From JAEVZK01 sp038202925 (GTDB taxonomy: Bacteria; Armatimonadota; Fimbriimonadia; Fimbriimonadales; Fimbriimonadaceae), in contig JBBREM010000007.1 of the NCBI GenBank assembly GCA_038202925.1, positions 1-42,651 on the forward strand: a DNA stretch of 42,651 nt, written 5' to 3'. The first letter of the stretch is position 1. Each line of letters begins with the position of its first letter. Positions 7,844 through 16,189 of the stretch are shown here, piece by piece. Under the pieces are notes generated by a model. That model ran no database searches. It was not told the DNA's origin and worked only from the letters and a program-made list of their open reading frames with translations. A program made the position numbers and the translations under genes.

Positions 7844-8685
7844 TGGAGCGGATTCCGTTTTGGAAGGTCGAGTCGGTCGGCAACGATTTCGTACTCATTC
7901 ACCGTGGCGCGGTCCCTGCCGAACAGCTCACCGACTTCGCCCTGAAATCTTCCGCGCGCCGCTTCGGCGTCGGGAGCGATGGCCTGCTCGAGGTCGCCTC
8001 AGAGGACGGATTGCTTCACGTCCGTATGTTCAATCCGGATGGCACCGAGGATTTTTGCGGCAACGGCATTCGCTGCGCGGTCATGCACGCGATTCAGCAG
8101 GGCTGGGCGGATGAGCGGCTCACGGTCCGCCACCTTGGCCATACGATCGACGCGGTGCGCCTCGGTGAAGTCGGCCGCTCGATTCGGATCGCGTTCACGC
8201 TAGACGCCGCGAGCTATCGCCCGGAAGATGTCCCCCTGGACCAAGGCGAAGAACTATTTGATCAACCGTTCGACTGCGCCGGACGATCGTATCGCGCCAG
8301 TTCCCTGAGCACCGGCACCGCGCACACGATCTTTCACGTCGACGAACTTCCCGGCGATGCCGAGTTTCTCGAAGTCAGCCCTCTTGTCGAACATCATCCG
8401 CTCTTCCCCGAGCGGACCAGCCTCATGTGGACGAAGGAGGAGTCGCCGAACCGGATACGCCTGCGCATCTGGGAACGCGGGGCGGGCGAGACGTTCGGCT
8501 GCGGCACGGGCAGCACGGCAGCCGCCATCGATTACCTGCGGCGCAAGGGCGCTGGCGGCCAGGTCACGGTGGTCAATCCAGGCGGCGAACTGATCGTCGA
8601 GACCACGAGCTGGCAAGACCGGCCGACGATCACCGGCAGCGCCGAAGAAAGCTACACCGGCGAATTCTTCTACACGCCTACGTAG
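7843..8685 (+). CDS. dapF: Diaminopimelate epimerase
   Basis: A 280-residue enzyme interconverting LL- and meso-diaminopimelate for lysine and peptidoglycan. The two active-site cysteines are in place: Cys72 in 'NPDGTEDFCGNGIRC' and Cys220 in 'GETFGCGTGSTAA'. The N-terminal 'KVESVGNDFVLI' is the usual first strand. The GTG start overlaps the stop of the preceding unknown gene, indicating translational coupling. The stop TAG falls within GTAGCCG at the foot of a small hairpin (see the REP-like entry at 8682), so the last residues are near repeat DNA. Confidence 0.95.
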   Translation: MERIPFWKVESVGNDFVLIHRGAVPAEQLTDFALKSSARRFGVGSDGLLEVASEDGLLHVRMFNPDGTEDFCGNGIRCAVMHAIQQGWADERLTVRHLGHTIDAVRLGEVGRSIRIAFTLDAASYRPEDVPLDQGEELFDQPFDCAGRSYRASSLSTGTAHTIFHVDELPGDAEFLEVSPLVEHHPLFPERTSLMWTKEESPNRIRLRIWERGAGETFGCGTGSTAAAIDYLRRKGAGGQVTVVNPGGELIVETTSWQDRPTITGSAEESYTGEFFYTPT

Positions 8686-8705
8686 CCGCCGGTCTTTTGC
8701 CGGCG
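8682..8705 (+). repeat. GTAG-headed hairpin at the dapF stop
   Basis: GTAG (8682-8685, supplying the TAG stop), then CGCCGG, loop TCTTTTG, CCGGCG. It could also act as a weak terminator, but no U-tract follows. Only the layout, not the stem sequence, matches the REP pair at 611-686. Confidence 0.4.
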
Positions 8706-8795
8706 TGTTCCGTCCCGATACAACACGCCTGGTCCTAGTTGAGCGTGACGCAGACCCCCGAACGAGCGTCCGAAGAATGCGCGTCTGCTTCTACG

Positions 8796-8825
8796 TAGAC
8801 AAGATTTGTCCTGCACCGCTAAAAT
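8796..8825 (+). promoter_or_regulatory. Candidate sigma-70 promoter for the beta-propeller gene
   Basis: TAGACA (8796-8801) and TAAAAT (8820-8825) are each one base from consensus and are 18 bases apart. A start point near 8832 would leave a leader of about 40 bases before ATG 8872. Confidence 0.4.
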
Positions 8826-8871
8826 GCCGGATAGGTGACCTGTGCAGGTCGCGCTGGAGATTGTGCCCAAT

Positions 8872-10440
8872 ATGCCCAAGTTTCGAGTTATCGCAGCCGG
8901 ACTAGCCGTTCTCACGGTGTCCGCAGCCATCGCCGATTTCGATGGCCCCGCCCCGCTGTCTTGGCGATGGATCCAACCCACCAAGGCGGGAGTGCGCGGT
9001 GTGCCGCTCGTCGATGGCGACACGATCTACATCGCCGTTGGCCAGCGCGTCTTCGCTCTAGATCGGGCGACGGGCAATCAGAAGTGGCGCTATCCGCTCC
9101 TCGATCCCATCGACGGGGTGGTTCTCGGTACGCCTGCCTTTGTCGACGGCACGTTGGTCGTAACCGCCGACAACAAGCATGTCTACGGCGTCGACGCCGC
9201 TACCGGCCAGGAGAAGTGGCAGTACACCGCGACGGATAACATTATCGGTCCAGCCGTGATTGCGGGCAAGTATGCCGTCATCGCCCAGCGCGACAATTCC
9301 TTGATGGCGCTCGATCCAGCCACCGGGACGCCCGAATGGAAGTCGCCAGTGAAGATGCTGTACGGCATCAATGGCCAGATTTATGGCTCCGGCGACAACG
9401 TGCTGGTCATGGACACCAACAACCAGATGGTGAGCATCAGCGCGGTTACGCAGAAGCCCGCTTGGACCGCCAAGTTCGCCACCCTCGACCCGGCTTCCCA
9501 GCCTGTGATCCTGGGCGATCTCATTATCGTGAACAGCGGCCAGTATCTGGCTGCCGTGCGCAAGAGCAATGGGCGAGCGGCGTGGCAGATCCCCCTTGGG
9601 GTTCCCGTGCGAGTCGGCCCCGCCGCCTCGGGCGACGGCATTCTTGTCGTGGACGAAAATGGAATGGCGAGCTACTACTCGTTGAACGGCAAGCGGATCA
9701 ATAGCAAGCCTTTCGACCTCGGGGGATTCCCCCTCGCGACGGCGGCGATTGCGGGCAAGAACTTCATCGTGCCCACGACGAATGGTGCGATCAACCTCGT
9801 AGACCCGATCGCCGGCAAGGTGATTTGGAGCTACCTGATCCGGCCAATCGGAATCCAGTACAACGTGGCTCCTCAGCCGAATCAACAGGGGTTTGGCCGT
9901 GGTGGCGGGCAACAGCAGCAAAACAGCGACCCCGATCAAATGTTCACGATCCAAGCGGCGGGCACACCGGTAGTCGCCGGCGATACGCTGCTCGTTCTCG
10001 CGAAAGACGGCAGCTTGCTGGCCTTTGATAAAAACACCGGAATCGACCTCACGCCTCCGGCGGTAAGAATGAGCTGGCCCCAGGCCGGCGATCAAGTGAA
10101 CGGCGAGTCTCTTGAAGTGCTCTTCAAGATCGAAGACGAGGCGTCTGGAATCAACGAAAAAACGATTGCGGTGTCGGTCGACGGCAATCCGATTGACGTC
10201 AAGTTTGGCCGCGACGGCATCGCGCTGATGCGGTTCAACAGCGCTTCCAAGAACCCGCCGCTGACCAATGGCCGCAAGGTCTTCGAAGTGATGGTCTCGG
10301 ACTGGATGGGCAACGCCGCGAAGGAGCACTTCGTGCTCACCATCGACAACTCGCTTCGGCCGGTCGTGCGCGCTCCGAGCAAAAACCAGAACAATCCCGG
10401 CGGCAAAGGCGGCGGCGGCGGCGTGGGACCTGGCGGCTAG
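8872..10440 (+). CDS. Secreted PQQ-type beta-propeller repeat protein
   Basis: About 522 residues. The start at ATG 8872 gives a good signal peptide ('MPKFRVIAAGLAVLTVSAAIA'); a GTG at 8842 would add ten residues. It contains several PQQ/BamB-like blades of the pattern 'G-D-T-I-Y-I-A...A-L-D-x-A-T-G-x-x-K-W' (VFALDRATGNQKWRY, VYGVDAATGQEKWQY, LMALDPATGTPEWKS), making an eight-bladed-type propeller. After the propeller, about residues 395-500 form an Ig-like region ('DLTPPAVRMSWPQAGDQVNG') and the tail is glycine-rich. It acts outside the cytoplasm, as a scaffold or binding protein; no catalytic residues are evident. dprA starts two bases after its stop. Confidence 0.82.
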   Translation: MPKFRVIAAGLAVLTVSAAIADFDGPAPLSWRWIQPTKAGVRGVPLVDGDTIYIAVGQRVFALDRATGNQKWRYPLLDPIDGVVLGTPAFVDGTLVVTADNKHVYGVDAATGQEKWQYTATDNIIGPAVIAGKYAVIAQRDNSLMALDPATGTPEWKSPVKMLYGINGQIYGSGDNVLVMDTNNQMVSISAVTQKPAWTAKFATLDPASQPVILGDLIIVNSGQYLAAVRKSNGRAAWQIPLGVPVRVGPAASGDGILVVDENGMASYYSLNGKRINSKPFDLGGFPLATAAIAGKNFIVPTTNGAINLVDPIAGKVIWSYLIRPIGIQYNVAPQPNQQGFGRGGGQQQQNSDPDQMFTIQAAGTPVVAGDTLLVLAKDGSLLAFDKNTGIDLTPPAVRMSWPQAGDQVNGESLEVLFKIEDEASGINEKTIAVSVDGNPIDVKFGRDGIALMRFNSASKNPPLTNGRKVFEVMVSDWMGNAAKEHFVLTIDNSLRPVVRAPSKNQNNPGGKGGGGGVGPGG

Positions 10441-10442
10441 CC

Positions 10443-11477
10443 TTGAGCGAAATCGACATCTTCGGCTGGCAGGCCCTGCTGGCGGCCGAATTGGGACCGG
10501 TAAAGAGCCAAGCTCTCCTGAAGGAGCTTGGCTCCTCCATTTCCAACTCCCTGGCTAAGCACCCTTCGCTCACACCGCATGAGCGCGCTCGCGCCGGCGA
10601 TTTGAATTTGGAGAAGGTGCGGCAAGCCGCCGAGGCGGGGGTTCACGTCGTGACCCGACGCGATTTCCCGCCCTCGATGCAGGCAGTGGACTATCCCCCG
10701 GCACTTTTCGCCTGGGGAGACTTCGCCGCCGCCCACAAGCCCTGTATCGGCATCGTGGGCACCAGGGCCGCCACCACGTACGGCAAGGCGGTGGCGATGA
10801 AATTCGCCGAGGCGTTCACCCGCGCGGGAGCGACCGTCGTCAGCGGTGGCGCGCTCGGCATTGATGCCGCCGCGCATAAAGCTGCCTTAGCCGCCGGCGG
10901 GCAAACGATTGCCGTCTTGGCGGGCGGGATCGAGCAGGTCTATCCCGCCGTTCACGCCGGGTTGTTTCAGCAGATTCGGGCGAGCGGCTGCCTCGTCAGC
11001 CAGCACGCGATCGGCTGCCGGCCAAGCGGGTTTCGATTCCTAAGCCGCAATCACCTCATCGCCGGGCTCAGCATGGCTGTACTCGTGGTTGAGGCTCCCG
11101 AGCGCTCGGGAGCGATCAGCACCGTCCACGCCGCCAACGATCAGGGTAAGCAGGTGTTCGTGGCGCCGGCGAACATCGATAACGCGAACTTCAAGGGCTC
11201 CCATGCCCTGATCCGGGACGGGGCAGCTCTGGTCGATCACCCGGATCAGGTTCTCGCCGCGTTGGGTCTGGAAATTGGCACCGCGCCCTCGCCGCCGGCT
11301 GCGTTGAGCCCTGGGGGCAAGAAGATCATCGATGCCATCATGTCGACCGCGCTTGCGCCCGAGTTCATCGTCGAGCAGACCGGGCTCGATACCTCGGAGG
11401 TGATGGCTGAGCTGACCATGCTCGAGATCGATGGCCTGGTCATCCGCGATGGCGGGAAATACGCGGTGCGCCCGTGA
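10443..11477 (+). CDS. dprA: DNA-processing protein DprA (DNA uptake / RecA loading)
   Basis: A 344-residue Rossmann-fold protein that protects incoming single-stranded DNA and loads RecA during natural transformation. The core reads 'IGIVGTRAATTYGK', 'VVSGGALGIDAAAHKAAL', 'VLAGGIEQVYP', 'FLSRNHLIAGLS' and 'VVEAPERSGAISTVHAANDQGKQVFVAPAN', matching DprA motif by motif. The C-terminal winged helix ('EFIVEQTGLDTSEVMAELTMLEIDGLV') is present. The start is TTG, two bases after the previous stop. With comM and cinA also in the window, a natural transformation capacity is plausible. Confidence 0.94.
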   Translation: MSEIDIFGWQALLAAELGPVKSQALLKELGSSISNSLAKHPSLTPHERARAGDLNLEKVRQAAEAGVHVVTRRDFPPSMQAVDYPPALFAWGDFAAAHKPCIGIVGTRAATTYGKAVAMKFAEAFTRAGATVVSGGALGIDAAAHKAALAAGGQTIAVLAGGIEQVYPAVHAGLFQQIRASGCLVSQHAIGCRPSGFRFLSRNHLIAGLSMAVLVVEAPERSGAISTVHAANDQGKQVFVAPANIDNANFKGSHALIRDGAALVDHPDQVLAALGLEIGTAPSPPAALSPGGKKIIDAIMSTALAPEFIVEQTGLDTSEVMAELTMLEIDGLVIRDGGKYAVRP

Positions 11478-12514
11478 CCGGCGTTTACGATCTGCTCGGA
11501 CCGCAGGGCTTCGGCACCTATGAAGTCGATCTGGCGCTCGGCACATTCGAGCGAGTCAGCCGCCCTCCCAAAGGTGTGCTTGTCCCTGGTTTCGTTGACA
11601 TTCATATTCATGGCGCTTTCGGGATCGACTTCATGTCGGCATCGCGCGAGGACATGCTCGCTCTGTGCCGGAAGCTCGAAACCGTGGGTTACGAGGCCTT
11701 TCTGCCCACCACGGTTACCGCCTCTGCGGACGATGTCTTGAAGGCGCTCAAATCGCTGCCCGACGATCCGATGATCGCCGGCTTCCACCTCGAAGGCCCG
11801 TTCATCAGCCCGGAGTTCCCCGGGGCGCAGCCGCCGCCTTTCATCGCCGAATCGCCGGTTGGCGCATCCGAGTGGGACAAGGTGCTGGACGACTTCAGGT
11901 TACGCGTCGTAACCCTCGCTCCCGAGCTGCCGCACGCGCTCGAACTGGCGGCGCGGCTGATGGGCCGCGGCGTGATCGTGAGCATGGGACACACCAACGC
12001 CACCTTTGAGGAGGCGAGGCGCGGGTTTGAATTCGGGGCCGGGCACGCGACCCACACGTTCAACGCGATGCGCGGGTTTCATCACCGCGAGGCAGGGATG
12101 GCCGGATATGCCCTGTCGAACGATGCGCTCACGTGCGAGCTGATTTACGATCGACTGCACGTCTCGAAAGAGGCCGCCGCGCTTCTCATCAAATGCAAGC
12201 CGATCGAGAAGCTCATCGCGGTCAGCGACTCGACGCTAGCAACCGGCATCCCGGCGGGACAGAAGGTGACGATGTGGGGGCTGGACTGCATTGTTGGCAA
12301 GCAGCAGGTGCGCGTTGCCTCAAACGGCGCGCTCGCAGGAAGCGCGATTACTCTGCTCGACGCCTTTCGCAACCTCTTCGAAGACTTCGGACCCGAAGTT
12401 GCGATCCATGTCTGCTGCCTCAATCCCCGAGCCGCGCTGCGGATGGGGGAGCCGCGGGTCTGGCTCGAATTCGATCGCGAACTGAAGCTCGTGCGCCGTC
12501 ACGATCAAGCCTAA
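11474..12514 (+). CDS. nagA: N-acetylglucosamine-6-phosphate deacetylase
   Basis: A 346-residue amidohydrolase that removes acetate from GlcNAc-6-phosphate when chitin or cell wall sugars are recycled. Metal and catalytic motifs: 'VPGFVDIHIHG' (His44, His46), 'HLEGPFI', 'SMGHTNAT', 'GATHTFNAM' as 'HATHTFNAM', and 'VSDSTLATG', where Asp is the catalytic acid/base. GTG start overlaps the dprA TGA, so they are coupled. No nagB or transport gene is adjacent. Confidence 0.93.
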   Translation: MTGVYDLLGPQGFGTYEVDLALGTFERVSRPPKGVLVPGFVDIHIHGAFGIDFMSASREDMLALCRKLETVGYEAFLPTTVTASADDVLKALKSLPDDPMIAGFHLEGPFISPEFPGAQPPPFIAESPVGASEWDKVLDDFRLRVVTLAPELPHALELAARLMGRGVIVSMGHTNATFEEARRGFEFGAGHATHTFNAMRGFHHREAGMAGYALSNDALTCELIYDRLHVSKEAAALLIKCKPIEKLIAVSDSTLATGIPAGQKVTMWGLDCIVGKQQVRVASNGALAGSAITLLDAFRNLFEDFGPEVAIHVCCLNPRAALRMGEPRVWLEFDRELKLVRRHDQA

Positions 12515-12542
12515 TTCTCGTCCGAGGGCGTAAACTTCACTC

Positions 12543-13562
12543 ATGTCTCTTGCCCAGATCATCGAGCAAATGCCGAAGGTGGAGCTGCACGTCCACCTCG
12601 AAGGCGCTATCCGACCTGAAACGCTGCTCAAGCTCGCCAGGCGCAACGACATGCCGCTACCCGCCGATACCGTTGAGGGGCTGCGCGATTGGTACACCTT
12701 CCGCGATTTCAACCATTTCGTCGAGATCTACATTGCGGCTTCGAAGTGCATCAAAACGCCCGACGATGTGGAGATGATCGCCCGCGAGTTCGCCGACGGC
12801 CAGAAGGCGCAGAATATCGTTTACACCGAAGCTCACTACACGGCAGAGACGATCCAGCGTTACTGCGGCATCCCTTGGGCCGACCAACTTGCCGCTTTGA
12901 AAAGGGCGCGGGCGTATGCGAAGGAAATCGGAATCCAGCTCGACTTTATTCTCGACGTCGTCCGCGAGGTGCCGGTCGAGACGGGAGAGCAGATCGTCGA
13001 CTGGGTGATTGGGGCGTATGGAGAAGGCATCTGCGGTCTGGGGATGTCGGGCCGCGAGTTCGAGATTCCGTCGACCAAGCATCGGGCTGCGTTTCAACGA
13101 GCGAAGCGCGAAGGAATCAAGATCAGCACCCACGCGGGCGAAACTTCCGGACCGCAGACGATCTGGGACTGCCTGGTCGAACTGGGGGCGGACCGGATCG
13201 GGCACGGGGTCCGGTGCTTGGAAGATGACGCGCTTGTCGACGAGTTAAAGTCCAGGCAGACGCCGATCGAGGTCTGCCCGAGCAGTAACGTCTGCCTCTG
13301 CGTCGCGCGGTCCATTTCCGACCACCCAATTCAGGCGATGCTCACGCGGGGGCTGAACGTAAGTGTCAACTCCGACGATCCGCCAATGTTCAACACAACG
13401 CTCACCGAAGAGCTCCAGAAATGCGCGGAGGCCTTCGCCTGGAGCGAGGCGCAAGTGGTGGAGTTGCAGCTGCGAGCCCTCGACGCCGCCTTTTGTGGCG
13501 AGGAACGGAAGGCGGAGTTGCGAGAGACAATCTCGGGAAAAGTACGTGCGCAGCACGTGTAG
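12543..13562 (+). CDS. add: Adenosine deaminase family protein
   Basis: A 339-residue metal-dependent deaminase turning adenosine into inosine. Zinc ligands and catalytic groups: His16 and His18 in 'VELHVHLEG', His in 'ISTHAGE' with the catalytic Glu, 'RIGHGVRC' and 'VNSDDPPMF' with Asp-Asp. It lies 28 bases after nagA in the same direction. Some members of this family act on adenine or other purines; substrate cannot be fixed from the sequence. The final codons (…RAQHV, stop) fall inside the REP-like sequence beginning at 13542, so the C-terminal tail was reshaped by that repeat. Confidence 0.9.
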   Translation: MSLAQIIEQMPKVELHVHLEGAIRPETLLKLARRNDMPLPADTVEGLRDWYTFRDFNHFVEIYIAASKCIKTPDDVEMIAREFADGQKAQNIVYTEAHYTAETIQRYCGIPWADQLAALKRARAYAKEIGIQLDFILDVVREVPVETGEQIVDWVIGAYGEGICGLGMSGREFEIPSTKHRAAFQRAKREGIKISTHAGETSGPQTIWDCLVELGADRIGHGVRCLEDDALVDELKSRQTPIEVCPSSNVCLCVARSISDHPIQAMLTRGLNVSVNSDDPPMFNTTLTEELQKCAEAFAWSEAQVVELQLRALDAAFCGEERKAELRETISGKVRAQHV

Positions 13563-13582
13563 CCGTCGCGGCATGCGACGCC
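13542..13582 (+). repeat. REP-like GTAG hairpin overlapping the end of add
   Basis: GTACGTGCGCAGC box (13542-13554), GTAG (13559-13562; its TAG is the add stop), stem GCCGTCGC, loop GGCAT, GCGACGCC. It is homologous to both units of the pair at 611-686, including the 13-base upstream box of the minus-strand unit. Confidence 0.65.
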
Positions 13583-13596
13583 AATGACCAACGCCC

Positions 13597-13995
13597 ATGA
13601 ACGACTTGATCGAACGAATCCTCAACTGCAAGCGGTTCGCCGTCACCGGCGCGTCCCGCGATCCGATGAAATTCGGCCACCGCATTTACTTCTTCCTCAA
13701 GGAGGCCGGCTACGAGGTCTACGCCGTCAACCCAAACGCCGACTGCCTCATCGACGGCATCTGCTATCCCGACCTCGCCAGCCTGCCCGTCAAGCCCGAC
13801 TGCGTCGTAACCGTAACCCAGCCATCGGTCACCGCTGCGACCGTGAAGGAGGCGATCAGCCTCGGCATCCCCTACCTATGGATGCAGCCCGGCTCAGAGT
13901 CCAGGGATGGGGTCCAGGCCGCCGAGGACGCGGGCATCGAAGTCGTGCAGGACGGCTCCTGCATCATGGTCGAGCACCGCCGAATCGCTCCTTAA
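13597..13995 (+). CDS. CoA-binding domain protein (YccU-like)
   Basis: A 132-residue single-domain Rossmann protein. 'KRFAVTGASRDPMKFGHRIYFFLKEAGYEVYAVNP' is the typical CoA-binding N-terminus and 'GIPYLWMQPGSES' with a late 'IEVVQDGSCIMVEHRR' matches the stand-alone family, which lacks the ligase part of succinyl-CoA synthetase. The precise role in the cell is unknown. Its TAA overlaps the end of the convergent frame on the other strand. Confidence 0.9.
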   Translation: MNDLIERILNCKRFAVTGASRDPMKFGHRIYFFLKEAGYEVYAVNPNADCLIDGICYPDLASLPVKPDCVVTVTQPSVTAATVKEAISLGIPYLWMQPGSESRDGVQAAEDAGIEVVQDGSCIMVEHRRIAP

Positions 13996-14355
13996 ACGTT
14001 CGCGATGCGGGTCGCCTGCTCGCTCCAATCGCCGTACTTTCCCGCCCGCAGAGCCCGCACGCGCACCCAGATCTGCGTGCCCGGCTGGAGACCCACGATG
14101 AGCAGCTCCGAGCGGGTCGACGCCGCCGCGCCGAGGAGCTGTTGCATCGCCTCCAAGCCGAACCACTGCACTTCGTAGGTCGCCCGGCGCACCGCTTTCC
14201 AGTCCGCCTGAATGGTGCCCGCCGCGAGCCCGTCGACAAGGCGCAGCTTCGTCACTTGTACTACCGGGCCCAGCGAATTCGGGTTGCGGTCGATCGGGCG
14301 GAGCATCGCGCAACTGCGCCGCCAATTCGTGCCGCCCTTGCTTCAGTCGTCGCAT
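13992..14355 (-). pseudogene. Fibronectin type III-like fragment, probably a gene remnant
   Basis: Two reading frames on the minus strand look coding in turn. From ATG 14355 comes 'MRRLKQGRHELAAQLR', a start like those of short helical proteins, then the frame loses sense. From about 14306, in another frame, comes 'MLRPIDRNPNSLGP' followed by an FnIII-like domain ('GTIQADWKAVRRATYEVQWF', 'SELLIVGLQPGTQIWVRVRALRAGKYGDWSEQAT'). A whole protein would need a frameshift. It may be a joined remnant of two genes or, less likely, a 104-residue protein starting at 14306. No good ribosome binding site was seen for either. Confidence 0.45.
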
Positions 14356-14580
14356 AATCGTCGCTTTAAGTTCAGATCATTCGGTTGCTTTTGTCAAGAT
14401 GTGCTGTGCGTACTATTAAATGCCATGCGTGTTCTTTTGTATACCGCGACGATCTATAGTCAATCAGTCTGCTTTATCTGCACAGGTGCCCGCTATTATG
14501 AATAATCATCGCGTTTTGTATAACACGCTCAGCATTTCCGTAGATATGCGCAGTGTTTCTGACGAAAAAAGTCACTATAT

Positions 14581-14710
14581 TTGTCATCCTGGAACTGCGG
14601 GAGGCACGAGCGCGAGTGAAAGGGATCTGACACTGGGGTCTTATGTTTGTTGGCGAGTCGCGACTACGGGCAGATCCTTTCAGTTCGCCAGCTCACTTCC
14701 AGGATGACAA
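14581..14710. repeat. Palindromic element, TTGTCATCCTGGAA type
   Basis: Perfect 14-base inverted ends (TTGTCATCCTGGAA ... TTCCAGGATGACAA) around about 100 bp. It is the reverse orientation of the copies at 31251-31379 and 31388-31515: the inner GGATCTGACACTGG and GAACTGAAAGGATCTGCC segments match. Confidence 0.85.
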
Positions 14711-14729
14711 TTGTGGGTTTGGTTTGGAG

Positions 14730-14819
14730 TTGTCATCCCGAGCGAAGTCGAGGGATCGAGATCGACGCTGATCGTTAGTCTGGCTCTAGCTCGATCTTTC
14801 GGCAAGCTCAGGATGCCAA
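14730..14819. repeat. Palindromic element, TTGTCATCCCGAGCGAAG type (one decayed end)
   Basis: Left end TTGTCATCCCGAGCGAAGTC then GAGGGATCGAG, close to the left end of the GIY-YIG element; the right end (CTCGATC ... AGCTCAGGATGCCAA) is diverged. Confidence 0.7.
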
Positions 14820-14863
14820 CTGTGGGCCGGCTGTTGCCTTATCATGCCGAGCGAAGTCTCAAG

Positions 14864-14884
14864 CCCCTCCCGTCAAGGGAGGGG
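14864..14884. repeat. Perfect hairpin overlapping the cinA stop codon
   Basis: CCCCTCCC, loop GTCAA, GGGAGGGG: an 8-bp stem. The cinA stop (14873-14875) lies in its loop and the last cinA codons lie in one arm. No T-run follows, so it is a repeat rather than a clear terminator. Confidence 0.75.
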
Positions 14885-16132
14885 ATGTCTAGAGGCTTGG
14901 CCGCTTAAGAGTTTCTTCCGCAGTGCGACCAGCGCGACCTGCGTCGCCCGGCGACGGATATCCTCCCGTTGGCCGCGGAACTGGTGCTCGTCGACTTCGC
15001 ATCCGGCCTCATCTGCGACCCCGACATACACAAGCCCAACCGGCTTCCTACCCACATCGCTCGACGGCCCCGCGTTGCCGGTTACGCTCACCCCGTACGT
15101 CGTCCCGAGCTTCTCGCGGATGCTGCGGGCCATCTCGCTCGCCGTCTCCTTCGAGACCGGACCGAACTGCCGCAGAGTCTCCTCGCGCACCTTCAGCAGC
15201 ACGCCCTTAGCATCGACTTGATAGGTAATCGCACCGCCGACGAACGCCGCGGACGCCCCTTCGACGCTGGTCAGACGCTCGCCCAGGCCCCCGCCGGTCA
15301 TGCTTTCCGCGACGGAGACCGTCGCCGACTGCCGTCGCAGCAGATCGATCACCGCCTCTTCCAAGGTCGTCTCGTCGATGCCAAATACCGCCTCGCCGAG
15401 CCGCTCCTTGATCTGCCGGTGAACCGGCTCGATGAGCAAGTCCGCCGCCTCGATCGAAGGAGCCCGCGCGGTGAGACGCAGATGGACCTCGGAGGGGTGC
15501 GCATAGGGAGCGATCGTCGGGTTCTCGCTATCCATCAGATCGCGAATCACCTGCTCCACATGGCTCTCCCCCATGCCGCAGATCCGCAAGATGCGCGAGT
15601 GGATCACCTGCCCGCCCTGCAGGCGGCTGAGGAACTCGCGGACGGGCCCCGCGGCCATCGGATTGAACTCGCCCTTCGGACCCGGCAGCGCCACCACAAC
15701 CTTGCCGCCTTTTTCACAGATCAGCCCCGGCGCCGTGCCGTTCGGATTATCGACAAAACGAGCCGAGGCCGGTTTATCCGCTTGGCGGAGAAGCGAATCG
15801 CTCCAAACCAGTTTGCGGAGCGCGAAGAATTTGCGCAGCTTCTCCTCCATCTTCGAGTCGGGCGTTAGCTCGTCTCCCAAGGTAGCCGCAATCGCGTCGC
15901 GGGTGATGTCGTCCGCCGTCGGCCCCAAGCCTCCGATGGTCACCACGATATCGGCCCGCGCGAGAGCCTCCCGCAACGACTCGACCAGCCGCTCCATGTT
16001 GTCGCCAACTGTCTGCCGCCGCGTGCAGGAGATGCCGCAATCGGCGAGAATCCGCGCCATCGTGGGCGCGTGGGTGTCCACGATCTGCCCGAGCAGCAGC
16101 TCCGTGCCCACCGAGACGACTTCCGCGGTCAT
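14873..16132 (-). CDS. cinA: CinA family nicotinamide mononucleotide deamidase / competence-damage protein
   Basis: A 419-residue two-domain protein. The N-terminal MoaB-like domain (1-170) has 'VSVGTELLLGQIVDTH', 'TIGGLGPTADDITRDAIA' and 'VALPGPKGEFNPM'. The C-terminal domain (about 265-410) has 'VSVAESMTGGGLGERLT' and 'VSVTGNAGP', typical of the NMN amidohydrolase that recycles the NAD by-product NMN. The link with competence is historical but suits dprA and comM nearby. The last nine residues (about GQASRHPLP) come from a hairpin repeat and differ from the usual end. Confidence 0.94.
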   Translation of the reverse strand: MTAEVVSVGTELLLGQIVDTHAPTMARILADCGISCTRRQTVGDNMERLVESLREALARADIVVTIGGLGPTADDITRDAIAATLGDELTPDSKMEEKLRKFFALRKLVWSDSLLRQADKPASARFVDNPNGTAPGLICEKGGKVVVALPGPKGEFNPMAAGPVREFLSRLQGGQVIHSRILRICGMGESHVEQVIRDLMDSENPTIAPYAHPSEVHLRLTARAPSIEAADLLIEPVHRQIKERLGEAVFGIDETTLEEAVIDLLRRQSATVSVAESMTGGGLGERLTSVEGASAAFVGGAITYQVDAKGVLLKVREETLRQFGPVSKETASEMARSIREKLGTTYGVSVTGNAGPSSDVGRKPVGLVYVGVADEAGCEVDEHQFRGQREDIRRRATQVALVALRKKLLSGQASRHPLP

Positions 16133-16189
16133 GAATTCATTTTGACGAGTCGAACAAACGATCCGTCCGATCAGCCTGTAGCATTAGGC

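Larger units (their letters stand above)
14356..14872. other. AT-rich intergenic island followed by palindromic elements
   Basis: Bases 14356-14580 are clearly poorer in GC than the rest of the window and carry no convincing gene; several TATA-like hexamers occur, such as in TTTTGTATAACACG. From 14581 on come two palindromic elements (14581-14710, 14730-14819) and a partial one (about 14840-14862) that runs into the cinA end. Confidence 0.6.

Noticed and set aside
14420..14707. A 95-codon plus-strand frame in the AT-rich island
   Set aside because: No ribosome binding site, unlikely amino acid content, and it runs into a palindromic element.
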